This document shows, in pieces, positions 9,296 to 17,886 of a DNA stretch of 64,000 nucleotides. The stretch is from JBKQVT01 sp963727245. GTDB taxonomy: Bacteria > Planctomycetota > Planctomycetia > Pirellulales > Thermoguttaceae. Made by a program: the position numbers and the translations under genes. Position 1 is the first letter of the stretch. Each line of letters opens with the position of its first letter. The DNA lies in NCBI GenBank assembly GCA_963727245.1, contig CAVSFO010000009.1, forward strand, positions 620,001 through 684,000, given 5' to 3'. The notes under the pieces are model-generated. The model did not search any database. It worked only from the letters and a program-made list of their open reading frames with translations, and was not told the DNA's origin.

Positions 9296-10255
9296 GCTTC
9301 GTCGCCGCGCCGTAACCACCCGCGGCAGACGTGCCAGGTCCTTGACCGTGGGCCCCAGTTCCAAACGCTTCTCGCCGGCCACGATCGCCCGAACGGCATC
9401 GTGGACCATGGGGCTGACTTCCAGCAGCAAATATCCGCCGGGGTTCAGCCGTGCGGCCGCTTGCGGCACCAGGCGGGCAATAACTTCGGTCCCCTGCGGA
9501 CCGGCCAACAGGGCCTCGCGGGGCTCGAAGTCCTTCACCTCCCGGGGCAGCCGCTCCATTTCCGCCGCGCTGACGTAAGGCGGATTGCTGACGACGAAAT
9601 CGAATCGCCGCTCGCTCGCGACGGCCGCAAACAGGTCGCTCCGCACCAGTTCGATCCGCCCGGCGACGCCGTGGTCGGCGGCGTTGGCGGCCGCGACTTC
9701 CAGCGCCGCAGGGCTGTTGTCGATGGCCGTCACCCGGCAGGTGGGCAGATGCTTGGCCGCGCAAACGGCAAGGATGCCGCTGCCGGTGCCGACGTCGGCG
9801 ACCTGCGCCGCCGGCGCGGCGGCCCCGCGGGCCTTGGCCAGGTCCAGCAGGGCGATCACCAGCAGCTCGGTCTCCGGCCGCGGGATCAGCACCGCGGGCC
9901 CGACGCGAAAACTGAGCGCGTAGAACTCGCGTCGTCCGACCAGGTAGGCCACCGGCACGCCTTCCGCCCGGCGGCGGACCAGGTCGCGAAAAGCGGTCCG
10001 CTGGGCCTCGGTCGGCGACTGGTCGAAGGCGGTGTAAAGCTCGATGCGCCGGCAGCCGAGCGCCTCGGCCAGCAAGACCTCGGCGTCCAGCCGCGGCGTG
10101 TCGGCCCCGTGCGCCTTCAAATAGTCGGCGGTCCACTGCAACAGCCGGCCGACCGTCCAAAGCTCGGCGGGGGCCGCGTCGGCGGGCTTCTCCCCGGCGG
10201 CCGTAGGCTTCGCCTTGGCAGCGGAATCGCGGCGTCGCTCGTCCGGCCTGCCCAT
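9281..10255 (-). CDS. prmC: Peptide chain release factor N5-glutamine methyltransferase
   Basis: SAM-dependent enzyme that methylates the Gln of the GGQ motif of release factors; here it directly follows prfA, its substrate, as in many bacteria. Seen: N-terminal helical domain (LLQWTADYLKAHGADTPRLDAEVLLAEALG), SAM motif VADVGTGSGILAVCAA, acidic post-motif VTAIDNSPAAL and the diagnostic NPPY (DFVVSNPPYVSAAEMERLP). I chose ATG 10255, 8 nt after a GAGGA Shine-Dalgarno; a TTG at 10270 overlapping the prfA stop would add five residues. An N-terminal ~25-residue charged extension is unusual. The C-terminal SEPEA and stop come from a P1 palindrome, so the original tail has been replaced or extended. 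Confidence 0.9.
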   Translation of the reverse strand: MGRPDERRRDSAAKAKPTAAGEKPADAAPAELWTVGRLLQWTADYLKAHGADTPRLDAEVLLAEALGCRRIELYTAFDQSPTEAQRTAFRDLVRRRAEGVPVAYLVGRREFYALSFRVGPAVLIPRPETELLVIALLDLAKARGAAAPAAQVADVGTGSGILAVCAAKHLPTCRVTAIDNSPAALEVAAANAADHGVAGRIELVRSDLFAAVASERRFDFVVSNPPYVSAAEMERLPREVKDFEPREALLAGPQGTEVIARLVPQAAARLNPGGYLLLEVSPMVHDAVRAIVAGEKRLELGPTVKDLARLPRVVTARRRSEPEA

Positions 10256-10266
10256 GCGGACTGTCC

Positions 10267-11343
10267 TCAATCGGTGGTCCCGAAGGCATCCCGTTGCTCT
10301 TGTCGCTCGGCCTCCAGGAGGCTGTCGATGACCGGGTCCAGGTTCCCGGCAATGATGCTTTCCAGGTTCCAGTTCTGGTTGACGCGGTGGTCGGTGAGGC
10401 GGTTCTGCGGGAAGTTGTAGGTGCGGATGCGCTGGCTGCGGTCGCCGGAGCCGATCTGGCTTTTGCGCTCGTCGGAACGCTTGCGGTGTTCCTCCTCGCG
10501 ATGGGCCTCGTAGAGCCGCGTCTTCAGCACCCGCAGCGCCTTGGCCATGTTCTTGTGCTGGCTCTTCTCATCCTGGCAGGAGACGACGATGCCGCTGGCA
10601 TAGTGCGTCAGCCGCACGGCGGAAGCCGTCTTGTTGACGTGTTGCCCGCCCGGACCACTGGCATGAAAAACGTCGCGGCGGTAGTCGTCGGACTTGAACT
10701 CGATTTCCACGTCCTCCGGCTCGGCCATGACGGCGACCGTGGCGGCCGAGGTGTGCACGCGCCCCTTGGCCTCGGTCTCGGGGACGCGCTGCACGCGGTG
10801 GCCGCCGCTCTCGTAGTGCAAGCGGCGATAGACCCCTTCGCCCTCCAGGCCGAGAATAAGCTCCTTGAAACCGCCCAGCTCCGTGGGGTTCATGTCGAGG
10901 ATTTCCACCTTCCAGCGGCGGCCCTCGGCGTAGTGTTGATACATCTGGTAGAGGTCGCGGGCGAACAGTGCAGCCTCGTCGCCGCCGGTGCCGGCGCGGA
11001 TCTCCAGCACGCAGCGGGTGCGGTTGGCGTCCTCGCCGCCGACGGTCATGTCCAGCAACTCGCTCCAAACCACCTCGCGCTGGGCCTTCAACTCCGGCAA
11101 CTCGGCCTCGGCCAGTTGCCGGGTCTCGGGGTCGGAGCTGCGCAACATCTCGGCGGCCTCGGCAATCTGCTCGTTGAGCTTCTTGAAACGCCGGTACTTG
11201 GTGGCCAGCTTCGCCAGGGAGCCGTGCTCGCGGGCGATGGCCGCCATCAGCGCCGAATTGGCACAGACTTCCGGATCGACGAGGCGCCGCTCCAACTCTT
11301 CGAAGCGCCGGAGGCTTTGTTCCAACTGATCGCGGATGGTCAC
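10267..11343 (-). CDS. prfA: Peptide chain release factor 1
   Basis: 358 aa, normal length. Reads UAA and UAG stop codons. The catalytic GGQ is in GPGGQHVNKTASAVRLTH; the codon-recognition tripeptide region reads QRVPETEAKGRVHTSAATVAV, with PET in place of the more usual PAT/PVT of RF1. The domain order (N-terminal coiled coil, PCRF domain with RAGTGGDEAALFARDL, GGQ domain, basic QKNMAKAL-like tail) is complete. It lies between rpmE and prmC in a leftward translation-related operon. Confidence 0.95.
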   Translation of the reverse strand: MTIRDQLEQSLRRFEELERRLVDPEVCANSALMAAIAREHGSLAKLATKYRRFKKLNEQIAEAAEMLRSSDPETRQLAEAELPELKAQREVVWSELLDMTVGGEDANRTRCVLEIRAGTGGDEAALFARDLYQMYQHYAEGRRWKVEILDMNPTELGGFKELILGLEGEGVYRRLHYESGGHRVQRVPETEAKGRVHTSAATVAVMAEPEDVEIEFKSDDYRRDVFHASGPGGQHVNKTASAVRLTHYASGIVVSCQDEKSQHKNMAKALRVLKTRLYEAHREEEHRKRSDERKSQIGSGDRSQRIRTYNFPQNRLTDHRVNQNWNLESIIAGNLDPVIDSLLEAERQEQRDAFGTTD

Positions 11344-11410
11344 GGTGACAGGGCCGGCCCACGGGCCGCGGCCGCTCCTAGGGCTGACGGGTCACGCCGA
11401 CGACAGGCCG

Positions 11411-11677
11411 TCAGCTTTGCTCCGCCGCGACGGGCGTCTCGGCCGGCTTCTTCTTGCCACGCTGCAGACTGGCATAGCCGGTCGCGGCGAACTTCTTCTG
11501 GAACTTCTCGATCCGTCCGGCCGTATCGACGTACTTCAGCTTGCCGGTGTAGAAGGGATGACAAACGCTGCAGATATCGACCTTCAGCTCGGCTACCGTG
11601 CTGCGGGTCATGAACGTGTTGCCACATCCGCAGGCAACCTTGGTCTCGACGTACTTGGGGTGAATGCCTTCTTTCAT
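11411..11677 (-). CDS. rpmE: 50S ribosomal protein L31
   Basis: 88 aa. MKEGIHPKYVETKVACGCGNTFMTRSTVAELKVDICSVCHPFYTGK-type sequence, with the CxC and CxxC ligands of the zinc-binding (C+) form of L31 and the HPFYTG signature. The C-terminal ~20 residues are a Lys/Pro/Ala extension beyond the E. coli protein. First gene of the rpmE-prfA-prmC-murA series; the rpmE-prfA pair is widely conserved. Confidence 0.95.
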   Translation of the reverse strand: MKEGIHPKYVETKVACGCGNTFMTRSTVAELKVDICSVCHPFYTGKLKYVDTAGRIEKFQKKFAATGYASLQRGKKKPAETPVAAEQS

Positions 11678-11770
11678 GGGCCGCCTGCCAGTCGCTTGTC
11701 TCGGGGGGAAAAATCTTGCAAACCAATCATTCTACCGTCGCCCGCGGCGGCGGGCAAGGCCCATCAAGAT

Positions 11771-11892
11771 GCCTCCTCTCCCTCCTGGAGAGGGTAGAGT
11801 GAGGGCAGCGCCGACGAACGTTGAACGCCTGGACCACGGATCACCTCCGCTTCCCCCTCACCCCAACCCTCTCCATCCGGGAGAGGGGGTTC
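11771..11892. repeat. Inverted repeat P5
   Basis: Left arm around cctctccctcctggagaggg and right arm around ccctctccatccgggagaggg, each itself a small hairpin, with tagagtgaggg/ccctcacccc pairing outside. A related single arm is at 50919-50954. It lies between rpmE and the leftward lipoprotein gene. Confidence 0.7.
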
Positions 11893-11896
11893 CGGA

Positions 11897-13721
11897 CTAT
11901 TTCCCCTTCCGCCCTCCGCCTTCCCCCTTCCGCCTTGGTCCTTCCGCCTTCCGTTCCAGCCACTCGGCCCGCAACAGGTTGCCGTACAGTGCGGGCGACA
12001 CCTGGTTGGCAGAATACCACTGGATGGCCTTCTGGCGCTGGCCGGAGGGCCTCGTAGGCGCGGGCGGCGTTATAAGTGGCCGCGACTTGCCAGGGGCTGT
12101 TGTCCACGGCGTTGAGGGTCCGCTTCGTGAAATAGTCGATCGCCGAGGCATCGTTTTCCTGCTCGAAGGCGATCAGGCCCAGCCAATAGCTGGCGTCGTT
12201 CTTGCCGAGGAGGCACATGTGGGCCTTGACATTGGCCTCCTCGACGGCCCTGGCTTGTGCGGGTGGCGGCATTTTCTGGATGGCCGACCTCTCCGCTTGG
12301 AGACCTTCTTTGATGTCGTCGTCCGCGGGCCGGGCAGCCTGGTAACAGGAGGTCGCCCCGTCCTCGCCGTCGAACTGTCCCTTGAGGTGCAGCACCCGGC
12401 CCCGGTACAGCGGCGCCGACGGCAGGGCATAGAATGGCAACAGCACGAGAAGCTGGGGGATGATGCGCTGCGGGGGCAGCCGCAGGCGACGCTCCAGGGC
12501 CTCGTAGGGGAGTGCCCAGAGCTGCGCCGTGACCTGTGGACCGGCCGCCTGGGCCAGCCGCTGCGCCTGGGCCGCCGGGCTGGCCGTCAGGACCGTCGCC
12601 TGCTTGCCCGCCAGATGCGACTCCAACAGCTTCATCCGCCTGGCCAGCGTCTGCGGCGAACCTTCGACCAGCAGCACGGCGTGCTTCAGATCGGCCGCCT
12701 TGACCGGGTAGGGTAAATCAGCGTTCAGGTCGAGTCGCCGCAGCAGGCCGTCGTCGGCAGCCGCTTGGGCCAGCGTGGCGGGGTGGATGTCGAGCTGCCC
12801 GTTGTGGTCCACGGCAATGGGCCCCGGCGCGGGAATCGGCAGCCCCAACCTCGGGTCGAATAAGTAGAGCTGCTTGCCTTCGACCAACACGGCCACGCAC
12901 CAGGGCTGCAGATCGACCAGGGGGACCGCCGCCGGCACGCCGCCCGGGTCCTCTTTCGCGGCGGCGGGCTTTCGGGTCGCCGCCCCCTTATCCAATGCCA
13001 GCACGGCGGCATCGAGCCGTTGCTGCCGGGCCAGGAGGATGAAGACCCACGCCCGCTCCAGCGCCGTTCCGTGACCCAACAGCAGCACCTCCCGGGGCAA
13101 CAGCGGCGTGCGGTCGACCGACTCCGGGTCGAGCTGAATGTTGCGGACCGTCCAATCGAACAGCTTCCTGGCCCGCTGGAGGTCGTCCAGCGTGTTGCCC
13201 CGGGCCCAGTTGGACAGGTCGCGCAGCCAAACGGCCTCTTCCAGCATGAAACCGTCGTAGGAGGAGAACTCCATGGCGGCGGCGTCTTCCAGCGGCGGCA
13301 GATCCCGCAGCGACGGCGGCAATTGTTCCACCAGGGGGTCGCGCCGCCAGTCCGAAGGCGCCTTCTGCGTCGGCAGCCACTGGTTCAGGCGGTTCACCAC
13401 CTGGCGAAGCATGTCGGGCTCGGGCCAGGTCAGCGCCAACGAGTCGGTCTTCGGGTCCCAGGAGCCGGGGTCCTGCTGGGCCAGCTTCTGCAGCCGGACG
13501 AAGACCTGCGGAAGGATCTCGCCGGTGCCGGAGTCTTCCAGGCGGTTCAGATTGTCGACGGCGTAGGTGAAGATCTCATCGCGCCAGCGGTTGGCCGTCT
13601 CCGCGCTGCTGGCGCCGCCCGGGGCGGCGTTGCCCGCGGAGCGGTCGTTGCCGCCGTCGCAGCCGAGGACCAGGACCAGGGCGAAGGCCGTCGCCAGCAG
13701 ACGCAATGAGGGGGATTTCAT
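11897..13721 (-). CDS. Lipoprotein with transglutaminase-like domain (one frameshift)
   Basis: Reconstructed ~607 aa. The N-terminus MKSPSLRLLATAFALVLVLGC has a lipobox with Cys21. Residues ~170-240 (RARKLFDWTVRNIQLD...LPREVLLLGHGTALERAWVFILLARQQRLDAAVLAL) resemble a transglutaminase-like fold, but no clear Cys-His-Asp triad can be assigned. The C-terminal third is TPR-like (ASYWLGLIAFEQENDASAIDYF). The frame changes near 12045; the true end is SGQRQKAIQWYSANQVSPALYGNLLRAEWLERK. The longer unshifted reading instead runs into repeat P5, which is why I reject it. ATG overlaps the kdsA stop by 4 bp, so the two are co-transcribed. Role unknown; probably an envelope protein. Confidence 0.7.
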
Positions 13722-14572
13722 GGCAGTTTCTCCACGACCTGGCGGATTGCCAGCAGCCGCCCGAGCAAGGGGGCGAACTGATCGAGCGGGATCATGTTGG
13801 GCCCGTCGCTGGGCGCGGCGTCGGGCTGCGGATGGGTTTCAAAGAACAGGCCGTCGACGCCCAGGGCCACGGCCGCCCGGGCCAGCGGCTCGACCATGGC
13901 CCGATTGCCGCCGGTGGCCGCGCCCAGCCCGCCCGGCTCTTGCACGCTGTGCGTGGCGTCGAAAATGACCGGCGGGCCCAGTTCCTGCATCTGCGGGATC
14001 GCCCGCATGTCGTTGACCAGCCGGCCATAGCCGAAAAACGTCCCCCGTTCCCCCAGCAGGATGCGGCGGCAGCCGGCAGCCACCAGCTTGCCGACCACGT
14101 GCCTCATGTCCCAAGGGGCGAGAAACTGCCCCTTCTTCACGTGCACCGGCCGGCCCGTGGCCGCCGCCGCCGCCAGCAGATCGGTCTGCCGGGCAAGAAA
14201 AGCGGGAACCTGCACCAGGTCGCAGGCGGCGCCGACCGGCGGGGCCTGCTCGGGCAGGTGAACGTCGGTCGTCACCGGCAGCCCGCTGGTCTCCTTCACC
14301 TGGCGGAGGATCTCCAAGCCGCGCGCCAGCCCGGGGCCGCGGTACGAACCGATGCTGGTCCGGTTGGCCTTGTCGAAGGACGCCTTGAAGACCACCGCCA
14401 CGGACAACTCGTCGGCAATTTGCCGCAGCCGCCGGGCAATCGCCACCGTGGCCGCCTCGTCCTCGATCACGCACGGACCGGCGATCACCAACAGCGGTTG
14501 GCCTCGGCCACAACGGTAAGGTCCGATGGTGACGGGGTTTTCACACATGGCAGCGTCCTTAGCATCGATCAT
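13718..14572 (-). CDS. kdsA: 3-deoxy-8-phosphooctulonate synthase
   Basis: 284 aa. Condenses PEP with arabinose-5-phosphate to Kdo-8-phosphate, the first step to the Kdo of lipid A/LPS core. Motifs: LLVIAGPCVIEDEA near residue 28-40, FKASFDKANRTS, PVTTDVHLPEQ, GERGTFFGYGRLVNDMRAI, VIFDATHSVQ and ETHPQPDAAPSDGPNM. The Cys in GPC (residue 34), where the E. coli enzyme has Asn, indicates the metal-dependent class (family knowledge). It overlaps the downstream lipoprotein by 4 bp. Together with LptF/G and MlaEFD here it supports an LPS-containing outer membrane. Confidence 0.95.
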   Translation of the reverse strand: MIDAKDAAMCENPVTIGPYRCGRGQPLLVIAGPCVIEDEAATVAIARRLRQIADELSVAVVFKASFDKANRTSIGSYRGPGLARGLEILRQVKETSGLPVTTDVHLPEQAPPVGAACDLVQVPAFLARQTDLLAAAAATGRPVHVKKGQFLAPWDMRHVVGKLVAAGCRRILLGERGTFFGYGRLVNDMRAIPQMQELGPPVIFDATHSVQEPGGLGAATGGNRAMVEPLARAAVALGVDGLFFETHPQPDAAPSDGPNMIPLDQFAPLLGRLLAIRQVVEKLP

Positions 14573-14583
14573 GGAAATACGCT

Positions 14584-14665
14584 GTAGGGTGGGTCGAGCG
14601 CAGCGAGCCCCACCAACAGTTTTTCGCGGATTGTGGTGGGGCTCGCTGCGCTCGACCCACCCTAC
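14584..14665. repeat. Inverted repeat P3, copy 1
   Basis: Long near-perfect arms, gtagggtgggtcgagcgcag... and ...ctgcgctcgacccaccctac, around a centre with tttttcgcgga. Each arm contains its own small palindrome cgagcgcagcg. Copy 2 is at 34339-34420 with almost the same sequence. A full-length hairpin of this size between convergent or divergent genes can terminate transcription. Confidence 0.85.
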
Positions 14666-14693
14666 GGCCTACCGCCGCACCGCCATCCGCAAT

Positions 14694-15656
14694 TTACTCC
14701 TCGGCCGGGGCAAGCAGCGTGAGCCGCCCCGGCAACGCCTCGATCTCCACCGGCAGGACCCCGCCCGGATCACCGTCCAATTGATAAGGCGTCTCGTCCT
14801 CGGCAGTAATCCGCAGCCGCCGGGTGCGCCGCATCGTGCAGTCGGCCAGGTCCTGGTGCCTCTCCAGCAACACCGCGCCGAGGTAGCGCAGGGCGTGCCA
14901 AACACTCCCGCGGTGAAACATGCAAACGTCCAACAGGCCGTCACTGCCGTCGGCCTGGGGTGCGATTCGCAGCCCTCCCCCATAACAGGGAAGATTAAAC
15001 GCAAAAAGCCAACGGGCGGAAACCGGCGACCGGGACGGGCCGCTGCCAGCCTGACCGTCGTCCAAGTATACCCGAAGCTCGGGATACCGGTAACTACGAA
15101 TCGCCGACACGATTGGTTTGAAATAACTAAGCCGGCGGACATGCCCGGTCCGCTGCCGATGCAGCCGCTCGACCACCGCGGCGTCGAAGCCGCAACCGGC
15201 CATTAAAAGGAAGATCCGCCCCCCAGCCCTGCCGGCATCGACCTGCAACACCCTTCCGGCGGCTACGGCCCGGGCACAACTCTCCGCCGACGCACCCAGG
15301 CCGAAATGCCGGGCCAGGAGGTTCTCGTTGCCCGCCGGCAGGATACCCAGCGGCAGCCCCGGCGGCGTGCGATTGACCAACGCGGCCGCCGTGCCATCGC
15401 CACCCACCCCAATCAAGGCCCGCAGACGGCCTTCCGCATGACAGACGCCCGCCCGCTGGGCCGCTTGATCCAAATCCGCAAACACCTCCACCCGGAAGCC
15501 GCTCTGCGTGAGCAACTCGACGAGCTGGTCGATCCGCTCCTGGGCCGACGTTGCCCCAGCCTTCGGGTTGACCGATACCACCACGGTGTCGGAGTCGGTC
15601 GGAAGGTCGAAAGTCGCCAGTGGCATTTCACGGGTCTCGCAGATCGCTTTCCCCAT
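14694..15656 (-). CDS. Diacylglycerol/lipid kinase family protein
   Basis: 320 aa (an ATG at 15626, MPLATFDLPTD, is an alternative start). The N-terminal DAGK catalytic domain has VSVNPKAGA, then the nucleotide-binding LIGVGGDGTAAALVN, and PLGILPAGNENLLARHFGL. The C-terminal half is the beta-sandwich found in YegS/DgkB-like kinases (LPCYGGGLRIAPQADGSDGLLDVCMF, YQLDGDPGG). The family phosphorylates diacylglycerol or related lipids at the inner membrane; the substrate cannot be read from sequence. Upstream of it lies a 600-bp non-coding stretch. Confidence 0.85.
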   Translation of the reverse strand: MGKAICETREMPLATFDLPTDSDTVVVSVNPKAGATSAQERIDQLVELLTQSGFRVEVFADLDQAAQRAGVCHAEGRLRALIGVGGDGTAAALVNRTPPGLPLGILPAGNENLLARHFGLGASAESCARAVAAGRVLQVDAGRAGGRIFLLMAGCGFDAAVVERLHRQRTGHVRRLSYFKPIVSAIRSYRYPELRVYLDDGQAGSGPSRSPVSARWLFAFNLPCYGGGLRIAPQADGSDGLLDVCMFHRGSVWHALRYLGAVLLERHQDLADCTMRRTRRLRITAEDETPYQLDGDPGGVLPVEIEALPGRLTLLAPAEE

Positions 15657-16267
15657 CGGCCCCTACGGTCCCGATGTGCCGACCTGAAGCACAAGCTGTT
15701 GCAAGATAATACACTTTCGGAAACCGCGGCGATAGGGGGCAGCCGGCTTCTTGGGGGAAAATTATCGTCACAAGGTGTTGTGGAATAAATACTTACATCG
15801 CAATTCGTTTTCCGAAGCGTTCAACCCGGCGGCAGCGGCACGTCGCGTGCTTTCTGCAAGTGGCGGCGAACCCAGCGGTTCGCCCCTAACGAGCTGGCCC
15901 GTGGGGCCTTCGACGGAATAAAGTCAGGTGGTCACCTTGCCCTTACCACTTGGCTTGCCACTATGGAACGTGGCACGTCAAAGGCCCCAATTTTTTGCGC
16001 CCGCCGGTAAGCTAGACTTTTCCAGAGCCCCGAGCCCCGGACGTGAGGCGCGGGAATGAAGCAAGGCGGAAGGCGGAAGGAAAAACAAAGGCCCCGAGCC
16101 GGGGGCGTTAGCCCCCGGATAACCGGGCGGCACCAAGACGCCACTTTCCCCCGCAAGCCCCGGGCGTTAGGCGCGGAAATAAACTCGCCCCGCGTTGCCT
16201 GGGAATCCGGGGGACTGTCCCCTTCTGAACGAGTCGAACGATCTTCAAGAAAACCTTGGGCCGACCC
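15657..16267. other. Non-coding region with hairpins and repeats
   Basis: No convincing ORF. Contents: a hairpin ggcgaacc/ggttcgcc (15865-15884); a wider inverted pair 15901-15915 / 15976-15990 followed by T6 at 15991-15996, which looks like a terminator or structured RNA read on the + strand; an imperfect GC repeat cluster 16024-16060; and composite repeat copy a (16065-16145). A partial P4 motif gggggactgtcccc is at 16209. Confidence 0.55.
16065..16145 (-). repeat. Composite ~85-bp repeat, copy a
   Basis: Purine-rich aaggcggaagg run, aaacaaaggcccc, a P1 palindrome (16096-16120), then caccaagacgcca. It is the inverted complement of copies b and c at 16950-17135. Confidence 0.75.
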
Positions 16268-16897
16268 ATGGCGGAAAAAGCAAGCAAAGCCCCGGACGAC
16301 GGGGAGTCGACAAGCCCCACGCAGACCCCGACAGCGAGCAAGACGCCGCTGTGGGCCCGTTTCCTCACCGGAAAGTGGCTGCTGATCGTCGTGGGCGTGT
16401 CCATCGTGCTGCACCTGGCCGGGCTGGCGTACTTTCGGCTCTGCCAACATACCGAGCCGCCGCCCAGCGCCGAGATTGCCCTGGGTGTCTTCCATTTCGA
16501 GGCCGACAAGAGCGAGGGCGGGGGCATCGGCAAGGCCGACTTCTCCCTCCACGTCGCCCTGCTGGAGCCCGTCGATCCGGCGGCCCGGCAGCGGTTGGCC
16601 GCCCGCAAATATCACATCCAGCAGGACGTGGAGGAGCTGCTCCGCAAGGCCCACAGCGGCGATTTCGACGATCCTGGCCTGACCGACTTGAAACGCCAAT
16701 TGCACGAGCAGATCAACCAGGCCATCGGCCTCCGCGCCGTCTCCGAAGTCATTGTCACCGACTTGAAATTGTCGCGCAGCCAGCAGAGCCTGGCCCTGGC
16801 GCACGCCGGGCCGTTGCCGCTCGGGGAGGAGTCCTCCACGCCGGCCAAACCGGCCGCCAAGCGCGCCGAGCACTCCGCCGACGCCGACGCCCAGTGA
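16268..16897 (+). CDS. Membrane-anchored FliL-like protein
   Basis: 209 aa from ATG 16268 (an ATG at 16256 adds MGRP). A disordered Ser/Thr/Pro N-terminus, one TM helix around residues 38-58 (WLLIVVGVSIVLHLAGLAYF), then a periplasmic domain of about 120 residues: ALGVFHFEADKS, LHVALLEP, IQQDVEELLRKAHSGDFDDPGLTDLKRQLHEQINQAIG, VSEVIVTDLKL. This strand-helix-helix-strand pattern is that of FliL (stator-associated flagellar protein) and of stomatin-like folds. No other flagellar gene is in the window, so a flagellar role is unproven. The gene is bracketed by inverted copies of the composite repeat. Confidence 0.55.
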   Translation: MAEKASKAPDDGESTSPTQTPTASKTPLWARFLTGKWLLIVVGVSIVLHLAGLAYFRLCQHTEPPPSAEIALGVFHFEADKSEGGGIGKADFSLHVALLEPVDPAARQRLAARKYHIQQDVEELLRKAHSGDFDDPGLTDLKRQLHEQINQAIGLRAVSEVIVTDLKLSRSQQSLALAHAGPLPLGEESSTPAKPAAKRAEHSADADAQ

Positions 16898-16949
16898 GCC
16901 AGCGCAGTTGGCGCGTCGGTGCGATGCCCCCCCTCCGCCCTCCGCCTTA

Positions 16950-17135
16950 CTCAAATGGCGTCGTGGTCCCGCCGGGTCATCCGGGGGCTGACGCCCCCGG
17001 CTCGGGGCCTTTGTTCTTCCTTCCCTCCGCCCTCCGCCTTACTTGCGTGGCGTCGTGGTCCCGCCGGGTCATCCGGGGGCTGACGCCCCCGGCTTGGGGC
17101 CTTTGTTCTTCCTTCCGCCCTCCGCCCTCCGCCTT
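16950..17135 (+). repeat. Composite repeat, tandem copies b and c
   Basis: Two head-to-tail units (about 16950-17036 and 17037-17135): tggcgtcgtggtcccgccgg, a P1 palindrome (16979-17003 and 17071-17095), ggggcctttgttcttccttc and a ccctccgcctt tract. They are nearly identical to each other and inverted relative to copies a and d. Confidence 0.85.
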
Positions 17136-17168
17136 CCCCCTTTTTTATTTTAGCCAGGCACCCTTGAC

Positions 17169-17174
17169 TATAAT
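17169..17174 (+). promoter_or_regulatory. Possible -10 element upstream of the CPxTG gene
   Basis: Perfect TATAAT, 79 bp before the ATG at 17253, in an AT-richer pocket after the repeat block. No good -35 is visible (best TTTTAG at a 15-17 bp offset). The gene also has a strong AAAGGAGG ribosome-binding site at ~17238. Confidence 0.35.
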
Positions 17175-17252
17175 GGACCGGGCCTAATAATTCGGGCGCA
17201 GGAGGTTAAGACTTCGGCGTCCGATTCACGTCACCCAAAGGAGGCAAGGTCC

Positions 17253-17714
17253 ATGAAAGCCAACCTGATCCTAGTCCTGGCAGTGCTTTCAGTTACGATA
17301 GCGGGAGGCCCGATGCTGGCCGAACAGCCCCAGCAGCAGGCGGCGTCGCTGAGCCCGGCCGTGTGCCCGGTGACCGGGCGCCCGTCTCTCCGTCGGCGGT
17401 CATCGATTACCAGGGGGCGAAGCTTTATTTTGCCTCGCCCGGCTGTATTCCCACGTTCCAGGCCAGCCCGGCCAGGTACACCTCGCGGGCCAATTACCAG
17501 CTCGTGGTGACCGGACAGGCCAAGCAGATCGCCTGCCCGTTCACCGGCAAGCCGCTGAATCCGAACATCCCGACGGTTAGGGTCTACGGGCTGGAACGTC
17601 GGCTTCTGTTGCCGGGCGTGCCAACAAACGGTGCTGGGGGCCGATCAACTGACCCGGCTCAACCTGGTCTTCGGCGACTCCTTCAGCACGGGCTACTCGA
17701 TCGTGAAGAAGTGA
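17253..17714 (+). CDS. Exported protein with duplicated CPxTG/Cys motifs (two frameshifts)
   Basis: Reconstructed ~153 aa. Signal peptide MKANLILVLAVLSVTIAGGPMLA. Two similar units follow: CPVTG-x-PVSPSAVIDYQGAKLYFASPGCIPTF and CPFTGKPLNPNIPTVRVYG-WNVGFCCRACQQTV. Each pairs a CPxTG-type site with later Cys in a YHS/TRASH-like metal-binding arrangement (inference). Frame changes near 17380 (one G lost from a GGGG run) and near 17593. The ending LVFGDSFSTGYSIVKK is recovered in the third frame with TGA 17712-17714. It lies between composite repeat copies c and d. Likely a periplasmic metal- or redox-handling protein; no partner gene nearby. Confidence 0.55.
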
Positions 17715-17725
17715 CAGGGGGCAAG

Positions 17726-17822
17726 GCGGAGGGCGAAAGGCGGAAGGGGAAAGGAAAAACAAAGGAACCGAGCCGAGGGCGTCAGCCCCCGGATAACGCG
17801 GAAGCACTACGACGCCACTGAG
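17726..17822 (-). repeat. Composite repeat, copy d
   Basis: Purine tract, aaacaaaggaacc, a diverged P1 palindrome (17770-17794) and cactacgacgcca. Inverted relative to copies b and c. Confidence 0.75.
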
Positions 17823-17886
17823 AAGAGGCGACCAGCGGTTTTCCAAGAGAAGAGGTTTGTGTGTGCGTGTTTGCTCCCTCGATGGC

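Noticed and set aside
7272..10352. One 1026-codon leftward protein
   Set aside because: Merges an out-of-frame copy of prmC, the 5' part of murA, an out-of-frame stretch and the start of the next gene; created by the murA frameshift.
15860..15990. tRNA gene in the 15.8-16.0 kb gap
   Set aside because: Hairpins are present but no cloverleaf, no GTTCRA T-arm in register and no acceptor stem.
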